Shown here piece after piece: positions 34,423-45,041 of a stretch of 64,000 nucleotides of DNA. Each line of letters opens with the position of its first letter. Within the stretch, counting starts at the first letter, position 1. The notes under the pieces were generated by a model. The model made no database searches. It was not told where the DNA came from and worked only from the letters and a program-made list of their open reading frames with translations. Made by a program: the position numbers and the translations under genes. Location of the stretch: positions 1,662,684 through 1,726,683 of the forward strand of contig CALSFV010000009.1 of NCBI GenBank assembly GCA_943737045.1. The letters are read 5' to 3'. This stretch comes from Parapristionchus giblindavisi. Its lineage: Eukaryota > Nematoda > Chromadorea > Rhabditida > Diplogasteridae.

Positions 34423-34534
34423 GAGTAACCTCACACAATGGTCTCTTCGACGCGCAATGCTCTGTCGTTGTTTGAGAACAGAGAAACAGTGTGCGCAATG
34501 AAGAGACCATTGAGAGAGGTAACTCTCCCTTTAA
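34423..34534. mobile_element. MITE family A copy forming the 5' flank of the next gene
   Basis: It has the same palindrome as at 1314, with AATGGTCTCTTCGACGCG mirrored by GCAATGAAGAGACCATT. Its right end CTCCCTTTAAAG lies five bases before the ATG of the secreted-peptide gene at 34540. An upstream ATG inside the MITE (34438) is in frame with that gene. Confidence 0.8.
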
Positions 34535-34539
34535 AGATC

Positions 34540-35195
34540 ATGCTTCTTCTTCAACTTCTCATCCTGGCTGCTACCGTATCTCCTGTCACTCCTCAGTTCC
34601 AGTCACTGCTGGGCAGTGGTCAAGGACTTGGACAATTACAACAGTTATTATCGGTATTCGGTCCACCCACCACTCCGCAGCCATTTTCTAACAAATTTCT
34701 AACTGGAATGTTGCAGGTCATCTTTTTGTGTGGTATTACATTTAAAGAATATATTTGCTGCTTACTTTCGGTTCGAAAGTTGTGAAAAACAAAGAAAAAA
34801 GAAGCACGCTATTTATCTCGCTAGTTTTCAGTCCACAAAGTTTCGAAAAGAAAAATACAAAGAAATTCTTTTCACAGACTCGCCACTTTTCATTCTTTAG
34901 TCGCGAAAAAAAGGAAAACCTAAGAACACTCTACGCGATCTAGTCAATTTATCTTTTCGTTTTTTGCATTCCTTTGAACAGAATATAACATTATGTTCAG
35001 GGAATTCAGGGCATGCAAGGGCTTCAAGCACTTCAAGGACTTCTGGGCATGGGACAAGGAATGCTCGGGTCACCTCAAGTGGATTTGAAATTACCCAAAG
35101 ATAGTCGTTTATCGAAACAATCGATTGATACCGTCGCTTCCAACCCCGAGAAAGATAGTGAAGACGGTAGCAGAAGAGTCAAAAGAAATAATTGA
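34540..35195 (+). CDS. secreted Gln/Gly/Leu-rich peptide, 123 residues
   Basis: Exon 1 (34540-34716) and exon 2 (35001-35195) join in frame across a 284-bp GT-AG intron with a TTATGTTCAG acceptor. The first 20 residues (MLLLQLLILAATVSPVTPQF) are a good signal peptide. The mature part has GLGQLQQLLSVFGPP, then GMQGLQALQGLLGMGQGM repeats, a charged acidic/basic stretch and a C-terminal RRVKRNN with dibasic sites. There are no cysteines. A longer in-frame start inside the adjacent MITE would put about 30 residues before the hydrophobic core, so 34540 is preferred. The composition resembles small secreted or antimicrobial-like nematode proteins, but no family is recognised. A polyadenylation-like AATAAA lies at 35297. 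Confidence 0.72.
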
Positions 35196-35639
35196 AATAA
35201 CATAATATATTAACACCCTGAAACTTTTGCTAAATAACGATTGATTACTGTACAGTTCCGTTCATTCGCCTTTCCTAACGATGGTTTGATGAAGTGAATA
35301 AAGATTTGAAAAATATCTTAGCAGTTGTTATCGTTGAGTTATGTGTTATTGAAGAGATCATCACAGAAACTAATATGGTTGGTCCGCTCTGATATGATTT
35401 CATAAAATGCCTAACAATAAGGAATGCGGAATGAATCATGCTCCTGCATGTCGCGTTTTGACAAGTCGAGAGCGAGGGAGATTATTTAACAAACATTTTT
35501 TCTCTGTTGCAATCGTATTTTACATATTCAAGAAGATAGATAAATACACTGTTTTGGAAGGTACTCGTCGCTTATTGGATATATTTGGAACACTGCCTCG
35601 GATATGCAGGGGTCGTTGGTTAGACCCCCCATTTTGTCA

Positions 35640-35725
35640 ATCATTTACCAACCTAACGGTCCAAATGGCGACCCAGCTGAAATAACATCCCAATATGCTA
35701 ATAAAGTTGTTGTAATGTTGGTAAA
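35640..35725 (+). repeat. fragment of the LINE-tail repeat family
   Basis: AATGGCGACCCAGCTGAA followed by AATAAAGTTGTTGTAATGTT matches the 3' ends of the repeats at 48543-48900 and 60905-61172. Sequence from 35726 to 36310 is AT-rich with ATTATT simple repeats and no gene that I can support. Confidence 0.6.
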
Positions 35726-36320
35726 AAAATTTACCAACCTGTATCGACAATAATGGTGTGCGGACGTCTGTCGACTGGTAGTCGACTAGACTATTAGTTT
35801 ACGCCTACACATCTACGCGTACGTGCATTTGTATATGTTCACGAATACGAGCCTGTACGTCCATCGATCCGTATCAATTATTATTGATATAATTATTATT
35901 TTATTATTATTATTTTTATTATATATACGTGCCTCTGCCTATAATGGGATGTCCGAAACGAGGTTGACTATCGAAACAGCCAACAATATGATATAGAGAG
36001 CGGGCAAGGAGGCAAGATCTATACACCATGGGCGAGAAATAAGGTGCTATACACCATCATATTTTCGAATAACGAGATACCTGACGAGACTCACCACCTC
36101 GATGTGGGCTATATAAGCAGGCCCAGGATATTGTGGTTCATATATTCGTAATTCAAATTAAATCTGACAATTTTATCGATTCTTCATTTTTTATCACTTG
36201 CTCTATTTATCAATGATTTCATATTAAATTGTGATAAAGATAAATCTTTAATATTAATATTACTTCTGATTTTGACTCGTTTGATAATCGTATTTTATTT
36301 CAAAGGGACCTTCGACTCAC

Positions 36321-36914
36321 AAGGAGTCTCTTTCAGCTTAAGGTGGCGAAAAGCGACAATTTATAGCTCATTTGAAAGCCCTTTCTCTGTAGAATAAGAA
36401 TGTATGTTTAAAAAATCCGAAACGGCTCTGTACACGGATTTTAAAAAATCCAAAGTTTGAGTAATTTCTGCCTTGAAATTCCTGTGTAATGGTCGTTGAA
36501 TCTTTCAATCAACACTGACAAACTTTCAGATTGGATGCATGGATATCAGTACGCATATTGGGATATTTTTTTAAAAAGATCACAAAAAGACAAGTGCAAA
36601 AATCGTGCAAAACATGTCGCATTGGTAGGGATCGAACCCGCAGCGCAAAAAATGTAAGCGACATATTTACCACTGCGCCACCACTAGCCCGGTGGGAGAG
36701 CGCGAAGAAGTAGCCCATCATTGTACGGCAATTCAACTGCCATTACACAGGAATTTCAAAGCAGAAATTGCTCAAACTTTGCATTTTTTTTAAAAATCCA
36801 TGTGCAGAGCCGTTTCGGATTTTTTAAACATACATTCTTATTCTACAGAGAAATGGCTTCCAAATGAGCTATAAATCGTCACTTTTCGCCACCTTAAGCT
36901 GAAAGAGACTCCTT
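36321..36914. mobile_element. foldback with pol III-type A and B boxes in its loop
   Basis: AAGGAGTCTCTTTCAGCTTA at the left is mirrored at the right end. The arms match through the AAACATACATTCTTATTCTA block and are about 230 bp. In the loop, on the minus strand, TGGCGCAGTGG (36680-36670) fits the A box and GGGTTCGATCCC (36639-36628) the B box, with spacing like a tRNA. The flanks do not form a good acceptor stem, so this is a tRNA-derived promoter rather than a functional tRNA. Confidence 0.7.
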
Positions 36915-36979
36915 GTCAGTGAGAATTATGAAGAGACCGTTTACAACTGTTTTTCCCATTACGATTAGCTTGTAAATTT

Positions 36980-38983
36980 ATATTTTAAGAGTCCGGATCT
37001 GTAAGACTCGACCATTTCGGCCGGATTTCGGACATCGCGCCAAGAATTTTGATTCAGGCCACTGTACTTTATGGGTGTAGGGTACCTTGGGCCCACATTA
37101 CAAAATGGTACCCAAAGTGGCCCTAGCAGTGGAACGCGGCGTGCCAGGTGGGCGCCAAGTTTGAAAACTCGATTTTCATATTTTTCAACCGAACAAGCTA
37201 GAGTCCAAATTTCTTCGGCATTGTGTTAGGCATGCGCAATGTGCACAGAAACACTATTGAGATTAATTTTAAGCAATTCACAGACTGATTTTTTACCCGA
37301 ATTTTCGGTTTTTTCGATTTCTCGGCATCTCAATTTCAATTCCGCATAAGTTCTCTAGTATATCCATGTAGCCCAACTAATAGTGCATGTAACCCTGCTT
37401 GGCGGAAATCGATCTTGGATTGCGCGTGTCGGAAAAATCGGTCTGAGTGTTTCCAACTTGACTCAGAAGCGTTATTTCATGATTTTTTGCTGTGTTTTCC
37501 AAACGATTTGTGCGGAATTGTGGTCTACTAAATGTTTAGAGGTAAGACGAGTAAAATGACACAAAAAGCCCATCACTTGGTTCAATTTGAAAATATCGAT
37601 TTTCATGACCCCGGGGTCATGATCAAAAATTTCAAATTTCTCAAGTTTGAAATGTTTTCATTTATGTGGCCTATTGTGAAGTACTAATGATGTCAAGAAT
37701 ATTCAGCCAATGCTCAATGGCTGATCTCTCCTTTCAACCATTTTTCGTTAAGTTTCATGTTGAATGCGTGCCTAAAAGTTAGAATTGTGCTTGAATCAGT
37801 TTCCAACTTACTTTTTGTAACATTCTGTCATAGTACTTTACAATGTGCATAATCAATATGAAAATCGTTTATTTTCGAATATTCAGAAAACTCAATTTGA
37901 GTGCCTACTTTCACGGAAAATTTCTGAAATATTGCATTTTTTCGACTCGAATGCTTCGACAATTAGCAAATGACAGTGACAATGTGATGTTTCATGATGA
38001 GTAAACATAGTAGAACTGAAATCCCGGCATTCGGCTCACTTTTGAAAAAATCGATTTCCATGACCCCGGGGTCATGGTAAAAAATATGAATTTTCCAAAA
38101 TTAACGATTTTCATATTGATTATGTACATTGCAAAGTGCTTAGATAGAATGTTACAGAAAGTAAGTTGGAAACTGATTCAAGCACAATTCTGACTTTTAG
38201 GCACGCATTCAACATGAAACTTAACAAAAAATGGTTGAAAGGATAGATCAGCCATTGAGCATTGGCTGAATATTCTTCACATCATTAGTACTTCACAATA
38301 GGCCACATAAATGAAAACATTTTAAACTTGAGAAATTTTGAAATTTTTGATCATGACCCCGGGGTCATGAAAATCGATATTTTCAAATTGAACCAAGTGA
38401 TGGGCTTTTTGTGTCATTTTACTCGTCTGACCTCTAAACATTTAGTAGACCACAATTCCACACTAATCGTTTGGAAAATACAGCAAAAAATCATGAAATA
38501 ACGCTTCTGAGTCAAGTTGGAAACACTCAGACCGATTTTTCCGACACGCGCAATTCAAGATCGATTTCCGCCTAGCAGGGTTACATGCACTAATAGTTGG
38601 GCTACATGGATATACTAGAGAACTTATGCGGAATTGAAATTGAGATGCCGAGAAATCGCAAAAAAACCGAAAATTCGGGTAAAAAAATCAGTCTAGGAAT
38701 TGCTTAAAATTAATCTCAATAGTGTTTCTGTGCACATTGGGCATGCCTAGCACAATGCCGAAGAAATATGGACTCTAGCTTGTTCGGTTGAAAAAATATG
38801 AAAATCGAGTTTTCAAACTTGGCGCCCACCTGGCACGCCGCGTTCCACTGCTAGGGCCACTTTGGGTACCATTTTGTAATCAGGGCCCAAGGTACCCTAC
38901 ACCCATAAAGTGGAGTGGCCTGAATCAAAATTCTTGGCGCGATGTCCGGAGAATGGTCGAGTCTTACAGATCCGGACTCTTAA
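36980..38983. mobile_element. TTAA-flanked foldback, copy 2, intact 2-kb near-palindrome
   Basis: Left end TTAAGAGTCCGGATCTGTAA and right end finishing GATCCGGACTCTTAA are exact mirrors. The arms of about 900 bp (to about 37880, and from about 38093) match almost base for base as inverted repeats. The 18-bp palindrome CATGACCCCGGGGTCATG occurs at 37604, 38059 and 38352. No ORF of transposase type is present. The right TTAA ends one base before the ATG of the gene at 38985. Confidence 0.85.
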
Positions 38984-38984
38984 G

Positions 38985-39718
38985 ATGCGTTTGGAAGTTT
39001 TCCTATTCGTATTAATTTGCATCGTCGCTGTCAAAACTGAAGATATCATCAGCACACATAAAGATGGACACGTCCTCGATGAACAGATCACAATGGAAGG
39101 AAATTGTAAGTGTTTCTGTATATTTATTCAAGTTTTCCCTTGTATTATTGCTATTAGGTTGTCGCATTAGTCCCTGACTTTTTCGGATATGTTTTTGAAA
39201 CGCTTCCATTCGCCACTGAACATTAAGCTAATTTTGCTCTCCGTTCTGGTAACGCTCTCTTGTAGACAAAGAAAGCGAGAGAGCATTGCAAAAGCGGAGA
39301 GTTTCAAAATAGCCCGGCGTGTTCCGTGTCGCTCTGCAGAACCTGTGATTTCACAACTTCCTTGATAAAGATTGTTGAACTGTAAATGTAAAAATATAAA
39401 CCAATAAATAATGATGGAACAACTTCAGACTCAGTAGCTTATCCTCGAGAAAACAACACTGTTCCCCTGGAGAATTCACTGATGAATCGCACTAGTGACA
39501 AGGACAACGATGCCCGTCCTCCTATCGACTTCTCCAAAGATAAAGCCCACAAGATACCGGCCTGCGCTGCTAGGAAGCCATCGAAGAAAACTAAAGGCAA
39601 GAAGAGTAAGAAGACCAAGTCTTCGAGGAAGACAAAGAGGCCTAGCCATCATAGGAAAGTGATCACCACCACTACTAGGGCTACGAGGCTTATTGCTGGT
39701 GTTAAGCCCAAACCGTGA
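38985..39718 (+). CDS. secreted Lys-rich protein, about 136 residues
   Basis: Exon 1 (38985-39105) and exon 2 (39429-39718) join in phase 1 with GTAAGT and TTCAG signals. The signal peptide is MRLEVFLFVLICIVAVKTED. The middle has possible N-glycosylation sites (ENNT, MNRTS) and an acidic stretch. The last roughly 45 residues are strongly basic (KKTKGKKSKKTKSSRKTKRP). Only one cysteine (IPACAARK) is seen. The intron carries a family B MITE (39221-39326). The start codon directly abuts the TTAA end of a 2-kb foldback, so its promoter and 5' UTR must come from, or lie beyond, the element. No family is recognised; the basic tail suggests binding to anionic surfaces (inference). Confidence 0.68.
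39221..39326. mobile_element. MITE family B copy in an intron
   Basis: The palindrome has left-arm core TAAGCTAATTTTGCTCTCCG, a hinge of AGACAAAGAAAGCGAGAGAG and right-arm GCGGAGAGTTTCAAAATAGC. The other copies are listed in the repeat entry at 42575-56972. Confidence 0.8.
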
Positions 39719-40122
39719 TCTGGTCTAATGTAAAACTACACAAAAGTATGAAGCTTTTCGTGTTTGATAGTTCACTTTATCTAATTTTAATATGCAAACC
39801 TATTGTATCGATTAATTATCATTAATTATATTTATTGAATTATTCACAATCTCATTTGACAATCTCGTCTCTGGTCGGACTTTCTTGAACTTGATGAGAG
39901 TAGAAAGTTATAGATCAGTCTTTCTATGTCTTTATTTATTTATTGATCTTACATTGAATACATTTTAATTTTAAACTTTTATTTCACCTACATCTACTAA
40001 ATGTTCAACTCTTGATAAATGTGTTTTAAAATGAAATGAAACATAACTGAATAAATGGGACAGCAAGAGCGAAATTGAGAGAAATACATATTGGTGGCAT
40101 GATCATGTGGTGGGTGTGAGGG

Positions 40123-40262
40123 TAAGGGTAAAAGGTACAACCCGTTATTCAAGGCACATGAAGTCCTGCGGGTTATCACTGCAAGGCCTGCGATATGTCA
40201 AGGCCAATTCAGTCCGGAGGGCCTAATCTCTTCTTCGGACCTACTTTATCGCATGATCTAGT
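40123..40262 (+). repeat. short interspersed repeat family C copy
   Basis: It begins with GGTAAGGGTAAAAGGTACAA, then CCGTTATTCAAGGCAC, GTCCTGCGGGT and CAATTCAGTCCGGAGGG, and ends TTCTTCGGACCTACTTTA. Related copies lie at 49444-49585, 51826-51882 and 54231-54285 (plus) and at 61375-61478 and 62908-62962 (minus). No clear terminal inverted repeat or A/B box was found. It may be a SINE or LINE-tail derivative. The remainder of 39719-40720 shows no gene that I recognise. Confidence 0.6.
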
Positions 40263-40727
40263 CACTACCAATTCCCCATTCGGGCGCCTTTGTGGGGCGG
40301 AGGCGGTGAAAAGTAGCTCACATATGCCACTTTTGCATTTAAAGAATGTAAACATTGAATTAGGTTGGATGCGGAATAACAGAGGGAAAAAGGACCGAAT
40401 TAGCGTCAGTAGGAGTCACAACACGACGGACAAACTTTAAAAAAAATTATTTTATATTATTCATTGTACGCCACAAGGGTGATTCAACAAGTACAAAGTG
40501 TACGAGGGCAATAAAACATGTGAAATATCGAAACTAATACAATTGAGGGAGATAAGGATGAGATCGTCATACTGTAGATCTGATGGAATCGAGATTATTC
40601 GTGGAACGATAAAAGCTTGAGCGATAAAAGTCTTTTTTTCGTTTCGTTGGTGTGCACCGTTTGAGGAACTAGACAGTCGATCCTAGCTTCAGAACAAATA
40701 AATCGGGTACTAAAACTGTCATAATTT

Positions 40728-40780
40728 GGTCGAATTGGTTCAGTTTCGATGTTGTCCTATCTCATTCTGTTGTATATAAA
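40728..40780 (+). promoter_or_regulatory. core promoter with conserved upstream box and TATA
   Basis: TATATAAA at 40773-40780 lies 31 bp before the ATG at 40811. The 16-mer GGTCGAATTGGTTCAG at 40728 is identical to one at 42891 upstream of the paralogous gene, which also has a TATA-like box at 42936. A TATA box this close implies a very short 5' UTR. Confidence 0.6.
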
Positions 40781-40810
40781 ATGAAATATTGGACCAAATA
40801 TTCATAGGAC

Positions 40811-42092
40811 ATGCGGTTGATAATTCTAGTCGTGCTCCTTGCTGCCGTGCGAGCGCAGGAAGCGCCGATAGCTGGTGAGATTTACTTGTTTATATAGTTA
40901 CTTGTTCATATAGTTACTTGTTTATATTATTCTGCTTCTCGATACATTATATTCCCCGCTTTTAATAATAATTTGTTAATCGATTAAATTTATTCAGCCG
41001 CTCCGACTGTTGCGTCTGCAGCTCCACAGACTGCAGCTCCGTCAACTGCAGCTCCATCGACTGCAGCTCCATCGACTGCAGCTCCCTCAACTGCAGCTCC
41101 GACCTCTATAGCTCCCTCAACGGCAGCTCCGACCTCTATAGCTCCCTCAAATGCAGCTCCACAGACCGCTGCTCCGTCCACTGCAGCTCCACAGACCGCA
41201 GTACCCTCAACTGCAGCTCCGACCTCTGTAGCTCGCTCAACGGCCGCTCCTACCCCCATAGTTCCCTCAACTGCAGCTCCGACCTCTGTAGCTCCCACAA
41301 CTGCAGCTTCGACCTCTATAGCTCCCTCAACGGCAGCTCCGACCTCTATAGCTCCCTCAACTGCAGCTTCGAGCTCTATAGCTCCCTCAACTGCAGCTCC
41401 GACCTCTATTGCTCCCTCAACGGCAGCTCCGACCTCTATAGCTCCCTCAACGGCATCTCCACACACCGCAGCTCCATCCTCTGCAGCTCCAAAGACTGCC
41501 GCTCCCTCATCTCCACGGACCGTAGCTCCGGCGAAGTCGACGACAAGATAGTAAGAGACACTTCATCGTTTTATTGAGAGCTCTTTGCCAATAACCTTTT
41601 CTATTTCATACGCTATTGCTCTTTTTTTCAATTAACATGACGCCCCGTTTTGAATCTCTCCGTTCTGGTCACACATTCTCGCTTTCCTTTTTAAAATTAT
41701 CTCGTGGTGTGTAGAGGGTTTTCGAAATTATAAATTCAAAATACTCGAGTTGTTTAGTGTGACAATGATTAAATTTGCTCTCAATCAGAAGCGGGTTTTT
41801 TAAGTACCTTGGATAGATAGTGTAATTAAATAACTTGAAAAAATTTAATTGCAGTATGTACGTGCCTCCTGCCAAGCCTAAGAGTCGTCGAGAGCAGATC
41901 AAGGAACGGCGCGAGAAGATCCGCAAGCAGATCCGCGACTACATCCAAAAACGACGACAGGAGATCTACAAACGTCGTGAGGAGCGAAGGCAACGCATTG
42001 CTGAGAGAAGAGAAAGGGCCCAAGAACGAAGGCAGGAGAGAAGGGAAAGACTAGCACAAAGAAGGCAAGAGCGAAGACGGAGGGTGTACTGA
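40811..42092 (+). CDS. secreted Ala-Pro-Ser-Thr repeat protein with Arg/Glu-rich tail, paralog 1
   Basis: Three exons (40811-40874, 40998-41550, 41855-42092) join in consistent phase to give about 284 residues. The signal peptide is MRLIILVVLLAAVRAQ. Exon 2 encodes about 180 residues of 10-residue repeats of the type APTSIAPSTA with AAPQ variants, mucin-like and without cysteine. Exon 3 begins YMYVPPAKPKSRREQ and is almost wholly Arg, Glu, Gln and Lys, a likely single charged helix or coiled coil ending RRRRVY. Minus-strand ORFs over exon 2 are shadows of the repeat. The arrangement (leader, O-glycosylation-type repeat, highly charged helix) is not one I recognise. A role in cuticle, mucus or glandular secretion is only an inference. 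Confidence 0.82.
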
Positions 42093-42890
42093 TCGTATAT
42101 AGTAGAAATTGATGGATAAATATTTATTGTTGATGTTACGTGATCATCTATTTTTATAATTTCGCATAGTATAATATACCTATTTTGTTAACATTTGTGT
42201 TTATAGTTTGTTGTAATAAAATTTTTGGTTAAGTCTGAATAGCTTTTCAAAATTTTGGATATTATTACCGCACCAAGGCGCGGTAAATAAAACAAATTTT
42301 TTACAACGATATGGGAATTTGGATATTTTTGGAAAAAAAAACTATTCAAACAACCATAAGTTATTATGTTACATAAGTTACTATGGTGTATTGTAGCCTC
42401 TCAAAGATCGCTACAATGGACGTATTAGAAAAAATCAATTCATTGAGAAAAGCAGTTTATCGGACGCTTGACGACGCTATGCCACGTGATGCATTTTGAA
42501 AAGGTTTATGTACATTAATGTATTAATATCATAGCGTCGAAAAATTAATTAATTTAACTGTGTGCATTTTTATTAAAGGCACAACCCGACCTAATTTTAC
42601 TCGCTGCACTACCAACGATCTCTCGTAGATAGAGAAAGCGAGAGAGTATTGTCAGAGCGGAGAGTTTCAAATTAGCTCAGGGTGTGCCTTCCTGTTAAGA
42701 GACGAGGGATCTTTTAAGGTAGTATTGCCGGCATGCTGTAGATTTGATGCGCTCGAGATTGCTCGCTGAACGATAAAAGTTTGATAATCGTTGGCTTGTG
42801 CACATTTCGAAAGTTGCATCGCTTGAGGAAGTTGTGATTCGATTATGGCTCCAGAAGCAATAAATCAGGCACTAAAACAGTCATAACATC

Positions 42891-42943
42891 GGTCGAATTG
42901 GTTCAGATTTGTATCGTTGTTCCATCGTTCTGTCGTATAAATA
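42891..42943 (+). promoter_or_regulatory. core promoter of paralog 2, conserved box plus TATA
   Basis: GGTCGAATTGGTTCAG at 42891-42906 and TATAAATA at 42936-42943 lie 90 and 38 bp before the ATG at 42981. They align with the promoter of paralog 1. About 200 bp upstream of each gene share further blocks (AATAAATC.GG.ACTAAAAC, GAGGAA), as expected of a tandem duplication that copied the promoter. Confidence 0.6.
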
Positions 42944-42980
42944 AGTGGAAAGGAAGGATTGCATCAAATTGCAATCGGAT

Positions 42981-44187
42981 ATGCGGTTGATAGTTCTAGT
43001 CGCACTCTTTGCTGCTGCCTTGCGAGCGGAGGAAACGCCTACCACTGGTGAGATTTATATATTTTTGAAGACACACCCTCAAGCTAATTTGAAACTCTCC
43101 GCTATGGTCATACTATCTCGATTCATTTGTCTACCAGAGTATTACCAATATGGTGAGTGAAATTAGCTTGGAAGAGTCCATAAAAATTACTGATTACTTC
43201 TAGTAACATGTGAGATGAACGTGAAAATTCTGCGTTTCGTTATAGTATTTTTTCCCGCTTTTAATACTATTTTATTATCGATCAAAGTGATTCAGCCGCT
43301 CCGACTGCTGCGTCTGCAGCACCTGAATCCGCGGCTCCCTCTACAGCTCCAGAGTCGGCTGCTCCGTCTACCGCAGCTCCTTCAACTGCAGCTCCACCGA
43401 CAGCAGCTCCCTCAACTGCAGCTCCCTCAACAATAGCTCCCTCAACCGCAGCTCCCTCAACTGCAGCTCCGACCTCGGTAGCTCCCTCAACGGCAGCTCC
43501 ACCGACTGCAGCTCCCTCAACTGCAGCTCCACCGACCGCAGCTCCTTCAACTGCAGCTCCAACCTCTGCAGCTCCTCTGAAGTCGACGACTAGATAGTAA
43601 GATCTTCAATTTTTCGAGATCTTCGAGATCAATACGCCTTCATTGCATAACTTATTGCTCTTTTTCTAATTAAAGTGTGCTAATTTGAAACGTCCACGCT
43701 TTCTTTGTCTGCGAGAGACTATTACCATTGGATGTTAAAGTTACCTCGCGGTGCGCGTTTAAATAGACGTCGTTCGAAATTATGAAGTCAAAAATACTCG
43801 TACAAAAGATTTGTTTACTGCGAGTAATTTTGCTCTTAGGTCCGGGTTTTTTCCGGTACCTAGAATAGATAATTAATTAAAAGCGCGACACAAACTAATT
43901 TCTCCTCTATGGTAATGCTCTCTCGCAGACAAAGAAAGCAATAGAGTGTGGTCTGCGCGGAGTGTTTCAGACCAGCTCGGGTGTACCTTTAAATCTTTTA
44001 TATTTACAGTATGTACGTGCCTCCGACCAATCGTCTACAGGAGCTCAGGCAGACACACGCAAAGATCCACAAGGAGATCCACAGCCTCATCCAGAAGCAT
44101 AGGGCGGTGCGCAGAGAGGAGATAAAAGAACGAAGAGAAGAGAGAAAGGAGAAGCTGGAGAAGAGAAGGAGACAAAGGAGATATTGA
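42981..44187 (+). CDS. secreted Ala-Pro-Ser-Thr repeat protein with Arg/Glu-rich tail, paralog 2
   Basis: Exons 42981-43047, 43296-43596 and 44010-44187 use the same phases as paralog 1 and give about 181 residues. The leader is MRLIVLVALFAAALRAEE. The repeat region has about 100 residues of AAPSTAAP-type units, shorter than in paralog 1 (about 180). Exon 3 starts YMYVPPTNRLQELRQ and continues as a Lys/Arg/Glu-rich helix to RRQRRY. Introns 1 and 2 hold MITE family B copies (43069-43175; 43671-43735 and 43886-43995) absent from the paralog. Start, leader, exon phases and the YMYVPP junction are the best-conserved parts. The gene lies 0.9 kb downstream of paralog 1 in the same orientation. Confidence 0.82.
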
Positions 44188-45041
44188 TCTTAAATAGTGG
44201 CTATTGATCGATAAATATTGATTTTTGACATTCCGTGACCTTTTTTTTCCTTTTTACAATGAATTGCAATCTAAAATGCATACCAAGCTGAGCATTTTTA
44301 ATTTAATTACACAAATCACATTTTTTAAATATATACTAAAATGTGTTAACAAAGGAATTTTAAAAAAGGTTTAAAAAACTAATTTTATCTGGGTTTTAAT
44401 CAATATTCTCTATAATGAAATACATTTGTAAAAAATAATTGAAAGAGTATCCCGTATGAATCGATCGATAATGCTACACGCATTACATGGTGAAAAATAC
44501 ATTTTCAAATGTGAATGAAAAGCGGGAAATAAAATGAAAAATGGAAATGAAATGAAATGAAAAATTGGAAACGATGGTACCCGGAGGATTAATAGCTGAC
44601 AATGAGTGATGTGTGATGAAACGCGATGGGTACCGGAAAATTTCGACAAATTACAAATATAGAGCTATGTAGAGGAAAGAACGATGAAAACATGGTTATG
44701 GAAAGATCGTCAAGGGGGAGACCTCTCTCAATGGTCTCTTCGACGCGCAATGCCTTCTCGTTGTTAGAGAACAGAGAAATAGTGTGCGCAATGTAGAGAC
44801 CATTGAGAGATGTGGCGCTCCCTTTAAGTGCACATAAAAGCTAATTTGAAACTCTCCGCTCTTTCAATGCTCTCTCTCGCTCTCTTTGTCTACAAGAGAG
44901 TGTGGCCAGAGCGGAAATTAAATTATCTCGGAGTGTGCCTTTAAATCTGAGAGAATCGATTGGTATGAATCTAAATAAATCGATTTTCAATCAATAGCAT
45001 ATTTTAAGAACTAAAAAATTTTGGAAAAAAATCGGATTCGT
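44188..45041. other. intergenic region with one MITE A and one MITE B copy
   Basis: Family A occupies 44715-44828 and family B follows at 44827-44944. The rest is AT-rich; AAATGAAATG-type runs lie near 44500-44560. This is the 3' flank of both converging genes (paralog 2 and the four-TM gene). Confidence 0.6.

Noticed and set aside
36604..36695. Functional tRNA gene on the minus strand
   Set aside because: A and B boxes are present but the acceptor stem does not pair and the anticodon arm is not formed; kept only as a pol III-like motif in the foldback.
40990..41466. 158-codon minus-strand ORF rich in Ala, Val, Glu and Gly
   Set aside because: It is the antisense shadow of the Ala-Pro-Ser-Thr repeat exon of the plus-strand gene.
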